The notes beneath the pieces were generated by a model, which made no database searches, was not told the origin of the DNA, and saw nothing but the letters and a program-made list of their open reading frames with translations. A stretch of DNA of 37,701 nt, taken from an uncultured Chloroflexota bacterium (lineage in GTDB: Bacteria; Chloroflexota; Dehalococcoidia; CAUJGQ01). Numbering within the stretch: the first letter of the stretch is position 1; every line of letters starts with the position of its first letter. The stretch is from positions 1 to 37,701 of the forward strand of contig CALFMN010000194.1 of assembly GCA_937879875.1 (NCBI GenBank), in the 5' to 3' direction. Below, piece after piece: positions 1 through 7,725 of this stretch. The position numbers were made by a program, and so were the translations under genes.

Positions 1-325
1 CTCCGCGCATCTCATCATAATGACTTGACACTAGATTATTGTATAGGCTCTAAGTGGTGAAATGCTTTGCCACCTCAAGGAACATCCCCTGTATTGCCCT
101 GCGGCCGCTCGGCTTGCACCGCCGCCCTTGGTCGCTCCAACGCCCGAGGCCGGCCGGTTGGTGCGGAGCCGGTCGCGGTGTCCAAGCCATTGTTTGGGTC
201 AACGTCGCCCATGTCTGTACTGATTTCCCGATCGGTCTGTACAGGATCTCGTACAGCGGCTGTAAAGAATTCCCTATGCATAGCCCCTTCGGATTACTCA
301 TCGTGCCAGGGGCATGCCGGTCCGC
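1..325. other. Non-coding stretch at left edge
   Basis: I find no convincing gene in this stretch; the short open frames have no family resemblance and no ribosome binding site. The first 60 bases are clearly more AT-rich than the rest of the window. A TTGACA occurs at 25-30 but has no well-placed -10 partner. Positions 213-256 hold a repeated GTCTGTAC (213-220 and 235-242, 22 bp apart) and an inverted repeat CTGTAC-N8-GTACAG (237-256) that looks like an operator. The regulator gene to the right ends here, so any promoter would serve a gene left of the window. Confidence 0.5.
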
Positions 326-987
326 TTAGCTGTTCAGCAGGCCCTGGCGCCACGCGATGTCCACGAGGTGCGCCCGGTTCTTGGCCCCAAGCTTCTCGCG
401 GAGCCGTGCTGCGTTGCTGTCAACCGTGCCCGGCTGCATGCTGAGTCGCTCCGAGATCCCCTCATCGGTTTCTCCCTGTGCAATCAGCGCGAGCACCTGC
501 CGCTCGCGCTGGGAGATTCTGACGGCCCCGCCGGCAGAATCAGCCGCACCCGGATCTGGCCGGGCAGTTCTATGGCGATCGCGGGGTCGATCACCACGGC
601 ATCGTGGCGACCAAGCATATACAGGCTGTCGAGGAGAAAGTCAGCACGCGCAGTGCCTTTGCCGAGGTAGGCGCGAGCGCCATGTTCCATCGCCAATAGA
701 AACGACGCCGGGTCGATGAGCTCCGTATAGACGCAGACGCGGCTCTCGGGGAGGGCCTGCGCCAGAGCGCCTATGAATGCTGCATTCACGCCGCGGCGGT
801 CAACCGGATCCAACACGATCACCTGCGGCCGGGAACGCACGGCCGGCTCGGTCTGGAGGCGGCTCAGTTCGCCAACGACGGTGAAGCGAGCATCACCCTG
901 CAGCAGGGTGTGCATACCGGCCCGCGCCACCTCGTCGCGGTCGATGATGAGCACCCGGAGCGGGGAACCCGCGCCGCCTGCGACCAT
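326..987 (-). pseudogene. NarL/LuxR-type response regulator, split by a -1 frameshift
   Basis: This would be a two-component response regulator: an N-terminal receiver phosphorylated by a histidine kinase, and a C-terminal LuxR-type helix-turn-helix. The receiver is read from the ATG at 987, with phosphoacceptor D60 in VIVLDP, a conserved Thr in VCVYTE and Lys in AYLGKG; the usual acidic pair reads D16-R-D18. That frame ends after 167 codons in junk. The HTH lies in another frame, from about 527 down to the TAA at 326-328, beginning RISQRERQVLALIAQGET and containing the VDSNAARLREKLGAKNR recognition region. The frames rejoin if one base is added to the G4 run (cccc at 526-529 on the plus strand), giving about 220 residues, the normal family length. 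It is either a true pseudogene or a homopolymer sequencing error. No kinase gene is adjacent. Confidence 0.8.
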
Positions 988-1141
988 GACCGGCCCGCCC
1001 TCTCCAACTCCGCCTCATCATCGGGCACAGCGTACAGGTGCTCGCTGACAAAACAGTGATAGAAGGACAGTACGTACAGCGATGGATCGCGGCTGCCGAA
1101 GGTGCGCGGCACGGGACAGCGCGGGGGTCGCGAGATTGCGA

Positions 1142-1159
1142 AGCCCCTTCGCAGGGGCT
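1142..1159. other. Short perfect hairpin upstream of rpsU
   Basis: AGCCCCT and AGGGGCT form a perfect 7-bp stem around a TCGC loop. It lies in the gap between the divergent response-regulator and bS21 genes, about 60 bases before the bS21 start. There is no U-run, so it is more likely a leader or promoter-region structure than a terminator. A function is not shown by the sequence. Confidence 0.4.
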
Positions 1160-1219
1160 ATTCTGTATCGTGTCGGCAAGGTCCGCAACGTCCGCAACGA
1201 AGGAGCACAAACCGCTCAC

Positions 1220-1435
1220 ATGCTGATTGTGACACCCAAGGACGGCGAGTCCGGAGAGCAGCTTCTCGCCAGGTTCACCAAGCTGGTTCAGCGCGACGGC
1301 ATTTTGCGGGAGGTGAAGCGCCGCCGGCACTTCATCTCCAATCACGAGGCCGAGCGTCTGGTGAAGCAGAAGGCCGCGCGCAAGCGCGCCCGCGCCGCGC
1401 GCAAGGCTGCCGAGCGCGCCGCCCGCCAGCGCTGA
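1220..1435 (+). CDS. rpsU: Small ribosomal subunit protein bS21
   Basis: The 71-residue product matches bS21, a small basic protein of the 30S subunit platform near the 3' end of 16S rRNA that helps initiation. It shows the family pattern: a short N-terminal strand (LIVTPKDGE), then LLARFTKLVQRDGILREVK, the RRRHF motif, and a C-terminal helix that is almost entirely Arg, Lys and Ala. The ATG at 1220 is chosen because homology begins there; a GAAGGAG lies at 1199-1205, somewhat far at 14 bases. The longer open frame upstream has no similarity and is rejected. The gene stands alone and is not beside the dnaG-rpoD genes that often accompany it in other phyla. Confidence 0.9.
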   Translation: MLIVTPKDGESGEQLLARFTKLVQRDGILREVKRRRHFISNHEAERLVKQKAARKRARAARKAAERAARQR

Positions 1436-1580
1436 CACCGCTCGCAGCAGTCGCAGCAGATTTCGCCACAACGGCCGGCAGCGATGTCGGCTGCTCCTGC
1501 TGGCCGCAAATCGGGCGCCGCCGCTTCCTGCGCCCCGCGGCTATTGCCCATTTGCTGACACGCGCTGACAATACGGAGCG

Positions 1581-2093
1581 ATGCGATCGCAGAGAAAGCC
1601 GCGCCGCCGCGCGCCGGAGTCCGCGGCTGGGCTGATCGTTCTGGCCGTGCTCGGCGTCGGCGTCGTGGCAGCGACGGCGCTCAACCGGCTGCTTGCCGGC
1701 CCGCCGGCGGCCGCGGCGTCCTCCCTCGCGGCCGGCCTCCCGAGCGGAACGATCACCGGCCTGGCCACCTTTTACGCCGACGCCTTCGAAGGCCGTATCA
1801 TGGCCGATGGCCACGCGTTCGAGATGGACGACCCGACGATCACGGCCGCGAATGCCTGGCCGCTGGGCACGCGTCTGCTGATCCGGCGCGCACCGGGCAG
1901 CCCCTGGGACGCGTCGCTGACCACCAACGAACGCAAGCGCTACTTCGGCGCAACGATCGTCGTCACCGTGCGCGACCGCGGCCACTTCACGCACGCGCTC
2001 GACTTGAGCCGCGCCGCCTTCGCCGAGCTTGGCAGGCCGGATGAGGGCGTGATCCGCCTCTACATCGAGCCGATCGGCAGCGGCGCGCGCTAG
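1581..2093 (+). CDS. RlpA-like double-psi beta-barrel protein, membrane-anchored
   Basis: The 170-residue protein has a basic N-terminus, one membrane segment at about 17-36, an Ala/Pro-rich linker and an RlpA-type double-psi beta-barrel (about 58-165). Family signatures are GLATFYADAFEGRIMADG (60-77), TAANAWPLGTRLLI (88-101), VTVRDRGHF (128-136) and the ALDLSRAAFAELG block (139-151), whose D141 matches the conserved DLS aspartate. RlpA proteins bind or cleave denuded peptidoglycan glycans, so a cell-envelope role outside the membrane is likely. A loop of about 15 residues (104-120) is inserted before the VTVRDRG strand. No SPOR domain is present. Lytic activity cannot be judged from the sequence. 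Confidence 0.82.
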   Translation: MRSQRKPRRRAPESAAGLIVLAVLGVGVVAATALNRLLAGPPAAAASSLAAGLPSGTITGLATFYADAFEGRIMADGHAFEMDDPTITAANAWPLGTRLLIRRAPGSPWDASLTTNERKRYFGATIVVTVRDRGHFTHALDLSRAAFAELGRPDEGVIRLYIEPIGSGAR

Positions 2094-2113
2094 CCTGCGC
2101 CGGCGTATGTCAG

Positions 2114-2734
2114 ATGCGGAGCGCGGGACTGATGATCGCTGAGCTCGAGGACGGTCAGCTCTATCAAGATCGCGGCTTCGCCGGCCTCGTTGCCGTCTCG
2201 CAGGCATTTACCGGGATCGAGTTCGAAGGCTGCACGTTCGAGCGCTGCGCCTTCAACGAAACCGTGTTCTCGCACTGCCGCTTTGCCGAGTGTCGCTTCG
2301 ATGCCTGTGACTTCAGCCTCGCGCGCTTTCCCAACACGCGGCTGAGCGAGCTGGCGTTCACGAACTCGAAGCTCAGCGGCGTCGACTGGACGCTGCCCGC
2401 CGAGGCGCAAGCAGCCCGCCTGCCGCTGGCCGTGCAGTTCGAGGACTGCGTGCTCAGCTACGGCTCGTTCTTCGGCATTGTGCTCAGCGGAATCAGCATG
2501 CGCCGCTGCGTCGCGCATGAGGTCGACCTCGCAGAAGCCGACCTGACGAGCGCCGATCTCGGTGAGACGGACTTCCGCGGGGCAAAGTTCCTGCACACGA
2601 AGCTGGCGAGGGCCGACCTGCGCGGCGCCCGCAACTATGCGATCGATCCGATGGCGAACACCATCAAAGGCGCGCGCTTTTCGCTGCCGGAGGCTGTCTC
2701 GCTGCTGCGCGCCTTCGACGTCAAGATCGAGTAG
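2114..2734 (+). CDS. Pentapeptide-repeat protein
   Basis: The 206-residue protein is built from A(D/N)LXX-type pentapeptide repeats that form a right-handed quadrilateral beta-helix. The runs cover about 34-80 (FEGCTFERCAFNETVFSHC and following) and 112-176 (with VDLAEADLTSADLGETDF). The two blocks are separated by a non-repeat segment (about 88-108), as in the Qnr/McbG class, whose members mimic DNA and protect gyrase. Whether this one binds gyrase is not known. The ATG at 2132 (residue 7, MIAELEDG) has a GGAG at 2118-2121 with 10-base spacing and may be the true start. The gene is followed 13 bases after its stop by a palindromic element. Confidence 0.85.
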   Translation: MRSAGLMIAELEDGQLYQDRGFAGLVAVSQAFTGIEFEGCTFERCAFNETVFSHCRFAECRFDACDFSLARFPNTRLSELAFTNSKLSGVDWTLPAEAQAARLPLAVQFEDCVLSYGSFFGIVLSGISMRRCVAHEVDLAEADLTSADLGETDFRGAKFLHTKLARADLRGARNYAIDPMANTIKGARFSLPEAVSLLRAFDVKIE

Positions 2735-2747
2735 CGGCGCGGCTATC

Positions 2748-2909
2748 GGCCCTCATCCTCTCCTGTCTCCTTCCCCCAATCCTGGAGGGAAGGAGACGAT
2801 CCTGCACTGAGCGTTCCGACCGGCAATCGGTTAACCCGACGCCGCAACGATCGAGCACCGCGGGATCGCCCCTCGCCCAGGATTGGGAGAGGGGACGGGG
2901 GTGAGGGCC
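2748..2909. repeat. Palindromic intergenic element, copy A (inverted)
   Basis: This 162-bp element starts GGCCCTCA and ends TGAGGGCC. It contains two internal inverted-repeat arms and a central GGTTAACC. It is the reverse-complement orientation of copies at 6705-6865 and 10215-10404; the outer arms align almost base for base while the centre differs. It fills the gap between two convergent genes, 13 bases after the pentapeptide stop and 3 bases before the LLM stop. No coding capacity is evident, so it resembles a REP/MITE-like non-autonomous repeat. Confidence 0.85.
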
Positions 2910-2912
2910 GAT

Positions 2913-4148
2913 TCAGTCCGCGGCGGCCATCGGCTGCAGGTCGTTCGAGTAGGCGATCGAGACGGGCGCGTCCGCCTCCCACGGGCTGTTGAGGCCCAGC
3001 TCCTTGCCGATCTCGCGCACGGCCGGCATCACTTCCTGCCCGATCAGGCGGATGCAGGACATCGAGTCTTCGTGGCTGACGTGGCCGTCGTTGCCCCAGA
3101 AGGCGAAGATGCCCGGCCGCGTCGCCTCCATGATCACGCGCAGATCCTTGATCACCTCGTCCGGCGTGCCAGCGATGATCGAGAGGTTTTGGCGCTGGAC
3201 CTCGTACGGTGCGGCGCGCGGGTTCAGCTTGCGACCCGCGGCCACTTCTACGAAGGCGCGGCGGTTGTTGGGCGAGCCGTAGCCAGCCGGATTACTCCAG
3301 ACCGGGTGCGCGAGGCCGGTGAACTCGCCGGACATCCAGAGAAACTCGCGGGCGTTGCGCTCAGCCTTCTCGTGCGAGTCGGCGACGTGCACGCGCAGCA
3401 GGTAGCCGCGGTTTTCCGGGCCGGGCTGGTAGCCCACACGCCGCGCCGCGTCGTCGTAGAGCGCCCAGATCTTCTGCGTACCCTCGACCGTGGTGTTGAG
3501 GCAGACGTAGGGATAGCGGTGCTCCGCCGCCCAGATCACCGTCTCCTTGCTGATCACGCCAGGAATCCAGATGCGCGGGTGCGGCCTCTGCAGCGGCACG
3601 GCCCAGGGATTGACGACACGGTTATGGTAATGATTGCCCTCCCAGCGGAAGGGGCCGGGCGTGGTCCAGGCCTTCACGATCAGGTCGTGCGCCTCCTCGA
3701 AGCGCTCGCGGTTGTAGGCCGGATTCACGCCGGTGGCGAGCTGCTCCTGGCCGCCGCCGCGCACGAAGCCGGACACCAACCGGCCCTTCGAGATCATATC
3801 GATCATCGCCAGCTCTTCGGCCAGGCGCACCGGGTTCTCGGCCAGCGGCAGCGGGTTGCCGAGCGGCACGATCTTCACGCGCTTCGTCACCGCGGCAAGG
3901 ATCGAGCAGAAGATGTTGGTCTTGGCCTGCATGCAGAACGGCGCGTTGTGGTGCTCGTTCAGCATGATGCCGTCGACGCCCATCTCTTCGGCGTACTGGT
4001 ACTCTTCGATGCGCTCGTTGTAGAGGCGGCTGCCGTCCTCCGAGTTGAAGTGGCGGTTGGAGAACATCAGCGCCGTGGCGCCGAACTCGCGCCCCGCGTC
4101 CTCCGAGTACGTGGACATCGGCTGCTCGGTGAAATACATCAGGTGCAT
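2913..4148 (-). CDS. LLM class flavin-dependent oxidoreductase (bacterial luciferase-like)
   Basis: The 411-residue protein is a TIM-barrel flavin monooxygenase of the luciferase-like superfamily; these use reduced FMN or F420 to oxidise organic substrates, and the substrate here is unknown. Hallmarks are the LNEHHNAPFCMQAK segment, VKIVPLGNPLPLAENPVRLAE, the ISKGRLVSGFVRGGG loop and the PLQRPHPRIWIPG block. The ATG at 4148 (MHLMYFTEQPM) is preferred over the one at 4217, because similarity begins there and the preceding residues are low-complexity. It lies 135 bases downstream of a hydrolase on the same strand, presumably one transcript. It is a paralogue of the LLM gene at 5391, which faces the other way. 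Confidence 0.88.
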   Translation of the reverse strand: MHLMYFTEQPMSTYSEDAGREFGATALMFSNRHFNSEDGSRLYNERIEEYQYAEEMGVDGIMLNEHHNAPFCMQAKTNIFCSILAAVTKRVKIVPLGNPLPLAENPVRLAEELAMIDMISKGRLVSGFVRGGGQEQLATGVNPAYNRERFEEAHDLIVKAWTTPGPFRWEGNHYHNRVVNPWAVPLQRPHPRIWIPGVISKETVIWAAEHRYPYVCLNTTVEGTQKIWALYDDAARRVGYQPGPENRGYLLRVHVADSHEKAERNAREFLWMSGEFTGLAHPVWSNPAGYGSPNNRRAFVEVAAGRKLNPRAAPYEVQRQNLSIIAGTPDEVIKDLRVIMEATRPGIFAFWGNDGHVSHEDSMSCIRLIGQEVMPAVREIGKELGLNSPWEADAPVSIAYSNDLQPMAAAD

Positions 4149-4283
4149 CGCGTTTGTCTCGCTTTCGTTTGACGCCTCCGGCGGTCTTGCGGACGGGGCT
4201 GCCGCCCCTCCGCCCACCCCGCTCGGGCTGCGCCCGGTCGCGCCTGACGGCGCAGCGGGCTCTCACTGGTATTCGCACTCGCC

Positions 4284-5090
4284 TCAGGCGAGGAACTCGC
4301 TCACCAGCTTCGCCAATTCCCGCGGCTTCTCCAGATCCACCAGGTGGCCGCAGTCGCGCACGAGTTCGATGCGGGCGTTCGGCAGCGCCTGCGCGTAGAG
4401 ATCGGCGCACTCGCGCGGCACGATCTGATCGTCGTCGCCCCAGACCAGCAGCGCCGGCGCCTGCACGCCGCCGAGCAGGTGCGGCAGCGTCGGGTTGAAC
4501 ATGTACGGCTTCCAGGCGATGCGGAAGGTCATGTCGCGGTGGATCTCCCACGCCTCAAGCTGGTCCGTCTCCGGGTCCGCGCCGAACAGCGTGTCGAAGA
4601 GCGCTTGATCGTGCAGGCCGGCGCGCACGTAGGCGATGTGGTTGTACAGCGCCTGGTCCAGAATCTCGCCCTCGCGCGGCTGGATGCCCATGGCGCCGAC
4701 CAGCACCAACCGGCGGAAGTCGGCCGGCGCCAGCGAGGCCATTTCGGCTGCGATCCAGCCGCCGAAGCCAAGCCCGACGAGCGCAACGTCCTTCAGGCCG
4801 AGCGCTTGGATCGCCCACTGATGCACGGCGGCGATGTCGCGCACGCTGCGCATCCACTGCGGGCGCTCGGATTGACCGTAGCCCGGGTGCTCGGGCACCA
4901 CGATCGCGCTCGAACCGGCCAGCGCCTGATAGAACTCGGTCCAGCCGGTATTGCCGAGGTCGTGGTGCAGCACGAGCGCGGGCTTACCGTTGCCGCCGCG
5001 CAGCACGTGCAGCTTCAGCCCGGCGACTTCGATGAAGTCTTCTGTATGAGCAGCGTTGGCAGGAGCGGTTGTCGTCACCGTCGCCTCCAT
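4284..5090 (-). CDS. Alpha/beta hydrolase-fold protein lacking the nucleophile serine
   Basis: The 268-residue protein has the alpha/beta-hydrolase fold: strand and oxyanion region LVLHHDLGNTGW, the HPGYGQSERP loop, the acid turn LVWGDDDQIVP (D221) and the catalytic-type histidine in DCGHLVDLEKP (H249). At the nucleophile elbow the usual G-x-S-x-G reads G106-L-G108-F-G, so the serine is replaced by glycine. Ester or epoxide hydrolysis by the normal triad should not be possible; a non-hydrolytic or binding role is inferred. The start is uncertain: ATG 5090 is given, but GTG 5078 has a perfect GGAGG five bases upstream and may be correct. A promoter-like TTGACG-N17-CAGAAT lies upstream at 5162-5190. 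Confidence 0.85.
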   Translation of the reverse strand: MEATVTTTAPANAAHTEDFIEVAGLKLHVLRGGNGKPALVLHHDLGNTGWTEFYQALAGSSAIVVPEHPGYGQSERPQWMRSVRDIAAVHQWAIQALGLKDVALVGLGFGGWIAAEMASLAPADFRRLVLVGAMGIQPREGEILDQALYNHIAYVRAGLHDQALFDTLFGADPETDQLEAWEIHRDMTFRIAWKPYMFNPTLPHLLGGVQAPALLVWGDDDQIVPRECADLYAQALPNARIELVRDCGHLVDLEKPRELAKLVSEFLA

Positions 5091-5161
5091 CGAAGATGGC
5101 CGCTCCGCGGCCATGTCGCAGAGAGCGCAGCACCGCCGGCGCACACTCCCTGTTGCGCGCC

Positions 5162-5190
5162 ATTCTGTGCAATCGGTGCGCCCGCGTCAA
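5162..5190 (-). promoter_or_regulatory. Sigma70-like promoter for the hydrolase-LLM arm
   Basis: On the minus strand TTGACG (5190-5185) is followed by 17 bases and CAGAAT (5167-5162). The predicted transcript would begin near 5155. That leaves almost no leader for an ATG at 5144 and so supports the later starts at 5090 or 5078. The match is five of six at -35 and four of six at -10, so the call is moderate. Confidence 0.45.
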
Positions 5191-5390
5191 TGCATGGCCG
5201 AATCCGCAACAAATTCTGGCATGATGGAAGCAAACCGCAATCGCACGTTGACACGGACGGGCGTTCGTGCTCAATGTGGGGTAGCGGGCCGCGCCGCCCC
5301 GAGTGGACGGCGTATCGGGTGCGGCGGCAACTCGCCTGGTTCGCGGGCGCCGACCGCGCTGCCTGACGGAATGAGAGAGGACACACCACC

Positions 5391-6689
5391 ATGAAGCTCG
5401 AGATGTTCCACCTCATGCCCTACCGCGAGCTGCCGCAGGACTTCGACGAGCGCTACCGCAGCGTCTGGGTGGACGTGCCCAGCCAGCTGATGGACCCGCT
5501 CAAGGTTCACCAGATGTACAACGATACGTTGGACGAGCTGGAGCTGGCGGCGGTCTCTGGCTTCGACGGCGTCTGCGTGAACGAACACCACCAGAACGCC
5601 TACGGCTTCATGCCCTCGCCCAACATCATGGCCGCGACGCTGGCGCGCCGCACGCGCGACACCGCGATCATCGTGCTGGGCAACTCGATCGCGCTCTACA
5701 ACCCGCCGATCCGCGTCGCCGAAGAGTTCGCCATGCTCGACTGCATCAGCGGTGGGCGGCTGGTGGCCGGCTTCCCGGTCGGCTCCAGCATGGATGTGAA
5801 CTTCGCCTACGGCGCCAACCCGGCGACCTTCCGCGACAAGTACTACGAAGCGGAAGACCTGATCCTCAAGGCGTGGACAAACCCGGAGATCTTCAGCTAC
5901 GACGGCAAGTACACGCAGTTGCGCTACGTCAACCTCTGGCCGCGGCCGCTGCAGAAGCCGCACCCGCCGATCTGGATTCCGGGCGGCGGCTCGATCGAGA
6001 CATGGGGCTGGTCGCTGCAGAAGGGTTATCTCTACGCCTATCTGTCGTATGCCGGCTTCAAGCGCGGCAAGATGGTGATGGATGGCTTCTGGAAGAAGGC
6101 CGACGAGCTGGGCGTCGAGAAGAACCCGTATCAGGGCGGCTTTTTGCAGCTCGTGGCCGTGGGCGAGACGGAGAGCGAGGTTCAGGACAAGTTCGGCCCG
6201 CACGGCGAGTATTTCTACAACAAGATGCTGCACGTCTATCCCGGCTTCGCCGACGCGCCTGGCTACCGCACGATCGACACGATCAAGGCTGGCCTGCTCT
6301 CGCAGACCACCCAGTTCGGCGAAGCGCCGCCCAAGATGTCGTGGAAGCAGTTGCTGGAGGCCGGCAACATCGTCGCCGGCACGCCGAAGCAGGTCACCGA
6401 GCAGCTTGAGCAGGTGATCAAAGATCTGCACATCGGCCACCTGATGGTCTTGAGCCAGTTCGGCTCGATCCCGCACGACCTGGCGATGGAGAACATCAAG
6501 ACCACGGCGACGCAAGTGCTGCCGAAGCTGCGCGGCATCTGGGACGGCCAGTGGGAAGACAAGTGGTGGATTCATCCAATGTCCTCGCCGCAGATGCCCG
6601 GCCCGCTCCGCTATCAACAGCCGGCCGCGGTCAACGGCGGCCAGCACACTCCCAGCCGCCAACCGGCAGGCGCTCCGGCCGGCGACTAA
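5391..6689 (+). CDS. LLM class flavin-dependent oxidoreductase (bacterial luciferase-like)
   Basis: The 432-residue protein is a luciferase-like flavin monooxygenase with the same architecture as the divergent gene at 2913-4148. Shared blocks are VNEHHQNAYGFMPSPNI, AIIVLGNSIALYNPPIRVAEE, ISGGRLVAGFPVGSS and PLQKPHPPIWIPGGGS. A Pro/Gln/Ala-rich tail (about 400-432) follows the barrel. The ATG is preceded by GAGAGGA with about 10-base spacing. It is the first gene of the plus-strand arm, followed by an intact alpha/beta hydrolase and a zinc dehydrogenase. A monooxygenase-hydrolase-dehydrogenase order suggests sequential oxidation of an organic compound. The substrate and the flavin cofactor (FMN or F420) cannot be told from the sequence. 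Confidence 0.88.
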   Translation: MKLEMFHLMPYRELPQDFDERYRSVWVDVPSQLMDPLKVHQMYNDTLDELELAAVSGFDGVCVNEHHQNAYGFMPSPNIMAATLARRTRDTAIIVLGNSIALYNPPIRVAEEFAMLDCISGGRLVAGFPVGSSMDVNFAYGANPATFRDKYYEAEDLILKAWTNPEIFSYDGKYTQLRYVNLWPRPLQKPHPPIWIPGGGSIETWGWSLQKGYLYAYLSYAGFKRGKMVMDGFWKKADELGVEKNPYQGGFLQLVAVGETESEVQDKFGPHGEYFYNKMLHVYPGFADAPGYRTIDTIKAGLLSQTTQFGEAPPKMSWKQLLEAGNIVAGTPKQVTEQLEQVIKDLHIGHLMVLSQFGSIPHDLAMENIKTTATQVLPKLRGIWDGQWEDKWWIHPMSSPQMPGPLRYQQPAAVNGGQHTPSRQPAGAPAGD

Positions 6690-6704
6690 GGCGCGGCGGC
6701 CATC

Positions 6705-6865
6705 GGCCCTCACCCCCGTCCCCTCTCCCAATCCTGGGCGAGGGGCGATCGTGGGTTGCTGGATCGAGAGGGCGTCGGGTTAACCGTTCCGGCTATGGAA
6801 CGCCCGACGCGGGATCGTCTCCTTCTCCCAGGATTGGGAGAAGGAGACAGGAGAGGATGAGGGCC
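6705..6865. repeat. Palindromic intergenic element, copy B
   Basis: This 161-bp element has GGCCCTCA/TGAGGGCC ends. The left hairpin is CCCCTCTCCCA / TGGGCGAGGGG. The right hairpin has a perfect 14-bp stem (6817-6830 with 6835-6848, loop GGAT), and GGTTAACC lies in the centre. It sits between the LLM and hydrolase genes of the same transcript, so it would form strong mRNA structure within the operon and could stabilise the upstream message or reduce downstream expression. Confidence 0.88.
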
Positions 6866-6904
6866 GCCGCCTCCATGACAGCCAGCAAACAGGGAGCAAC
6901 CACA

Positions 6905-7690
6905 ATGACGGAACGCAGCGTTTCGGTGGCGGGCGGCCAGTTCAAGACGGACGTAATCGAAGAGGGCAAGGGCCAGCCCGTGCTATTCCTGCACGGCACC
7001 TTCGGACTCGACGCCGACCGCTTTCTCAACCGACTGGGCGATCAGTACCGCGTGGTCGCGCCGCGCCACCCCGGCTACAGCGGCTCGACCGGCTCCGAGC
7101 GCCTGCTCGATATCAACGATTTAATCTACTACTACCTCGACTTCCTTGACGCCGAAGGGCTGCGCGATCTGCCGATCGTCGGCCACTCGCTCGGCGCCAT
7201 GTTCGCGGCCGAACTGGCGGCGGTGCAGCCGGAGCGCTTCTCGAAGCTCGTGCTGATGGACTCGTTCGGTCTGTGGAACCCCGAGTACCCGGTGGCCGAC
7301 TTCTTCGCGATGATGCCACGTGAGTTGGGTGCCACGCTCTACCACGACCCGGAGTCACCGACGGCGCAGGCCGCCTCGAAGCCGCCGGAAGAGAACGAGG
7401 CGTTCATCGCCTACATGCTGGAGCGGGCGAAGTCGCTGGCGACGGCGGCGAAGTATCTCTGGCCGATCCCGAACCGCGGCCTGAACAAGCGGCTGCACCG
7501 AATCTCGGCGCCGACCCTTCTCATCTGGGGCGAGAGTGATAAGCTTGTGCCGCCGCGGTACGGACAGGACTTCCAGGCGGGGATCAAGGGCGCCCGGCTC
7601 GAACTGATCAAGGATGCCGGGCACCTGCCGCAGGTCGAGCAGCCGGACCAACTCGCCGAAACGGTCCTGTCGTTCCTCGGTCAGAAGTAG
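6905..7690 (+). CDS. Alpha/beta hydrolase with intact triad
   Basis: The 261-residue hydrolase has a complete catalytic set: HGTFG oxyanion turn (30-34), HPGYSGS loop, nucleophile S95 in IVGHSLGAM, acid D212 in WGESDKLVP and H240 in DAGHLPQVEQP. It could act as an esterase, lactonase or C-C hydrolase; a lactonase or esterase step after a Baeyer-Villiger-type oxygenase would fit the neighbour, but this is inference. The ATG at 6905 follows GGGAG with about 10-base spacing; the frame is open further upstream only because it runs through the repeat element. The zinc dehydrogenase begins 35 bases after its stop. Confidence 0.87.
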   Translation: MTERSVSVAGGQFKTDVIEEGKGQPVLFLHGTFGLDADRFLNRLGDQYRVVAPRHPGYSGSTGSERLLDINDLIYYYLDFLDAEGLRDLPIVGHSLGAMFAAELAAVQPERFSKLVLMDSFGLWNPEYPVADFFAMMPRELGATLYHDPESPTAQAASKPPEENEAFIAYMLERAKSLATAAKYLWPIPNRGLNKRLHRISAPTLLIWGESDKLVPPRYGQDFQAGIKGARLELIKDAGHLPQVEQPDQLAETVLSFLGQK

Positions 7691-7725
7691 GGCGGAAACT
7701 TCGAGCCACGCAGGAGGAGAGCGTC

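Noticed and set aside
25..30. TTGACA as a promoter -35
   Set aside because: No -10-like hexamer lies 16-18 bases away on the same strand, and no gene follows.
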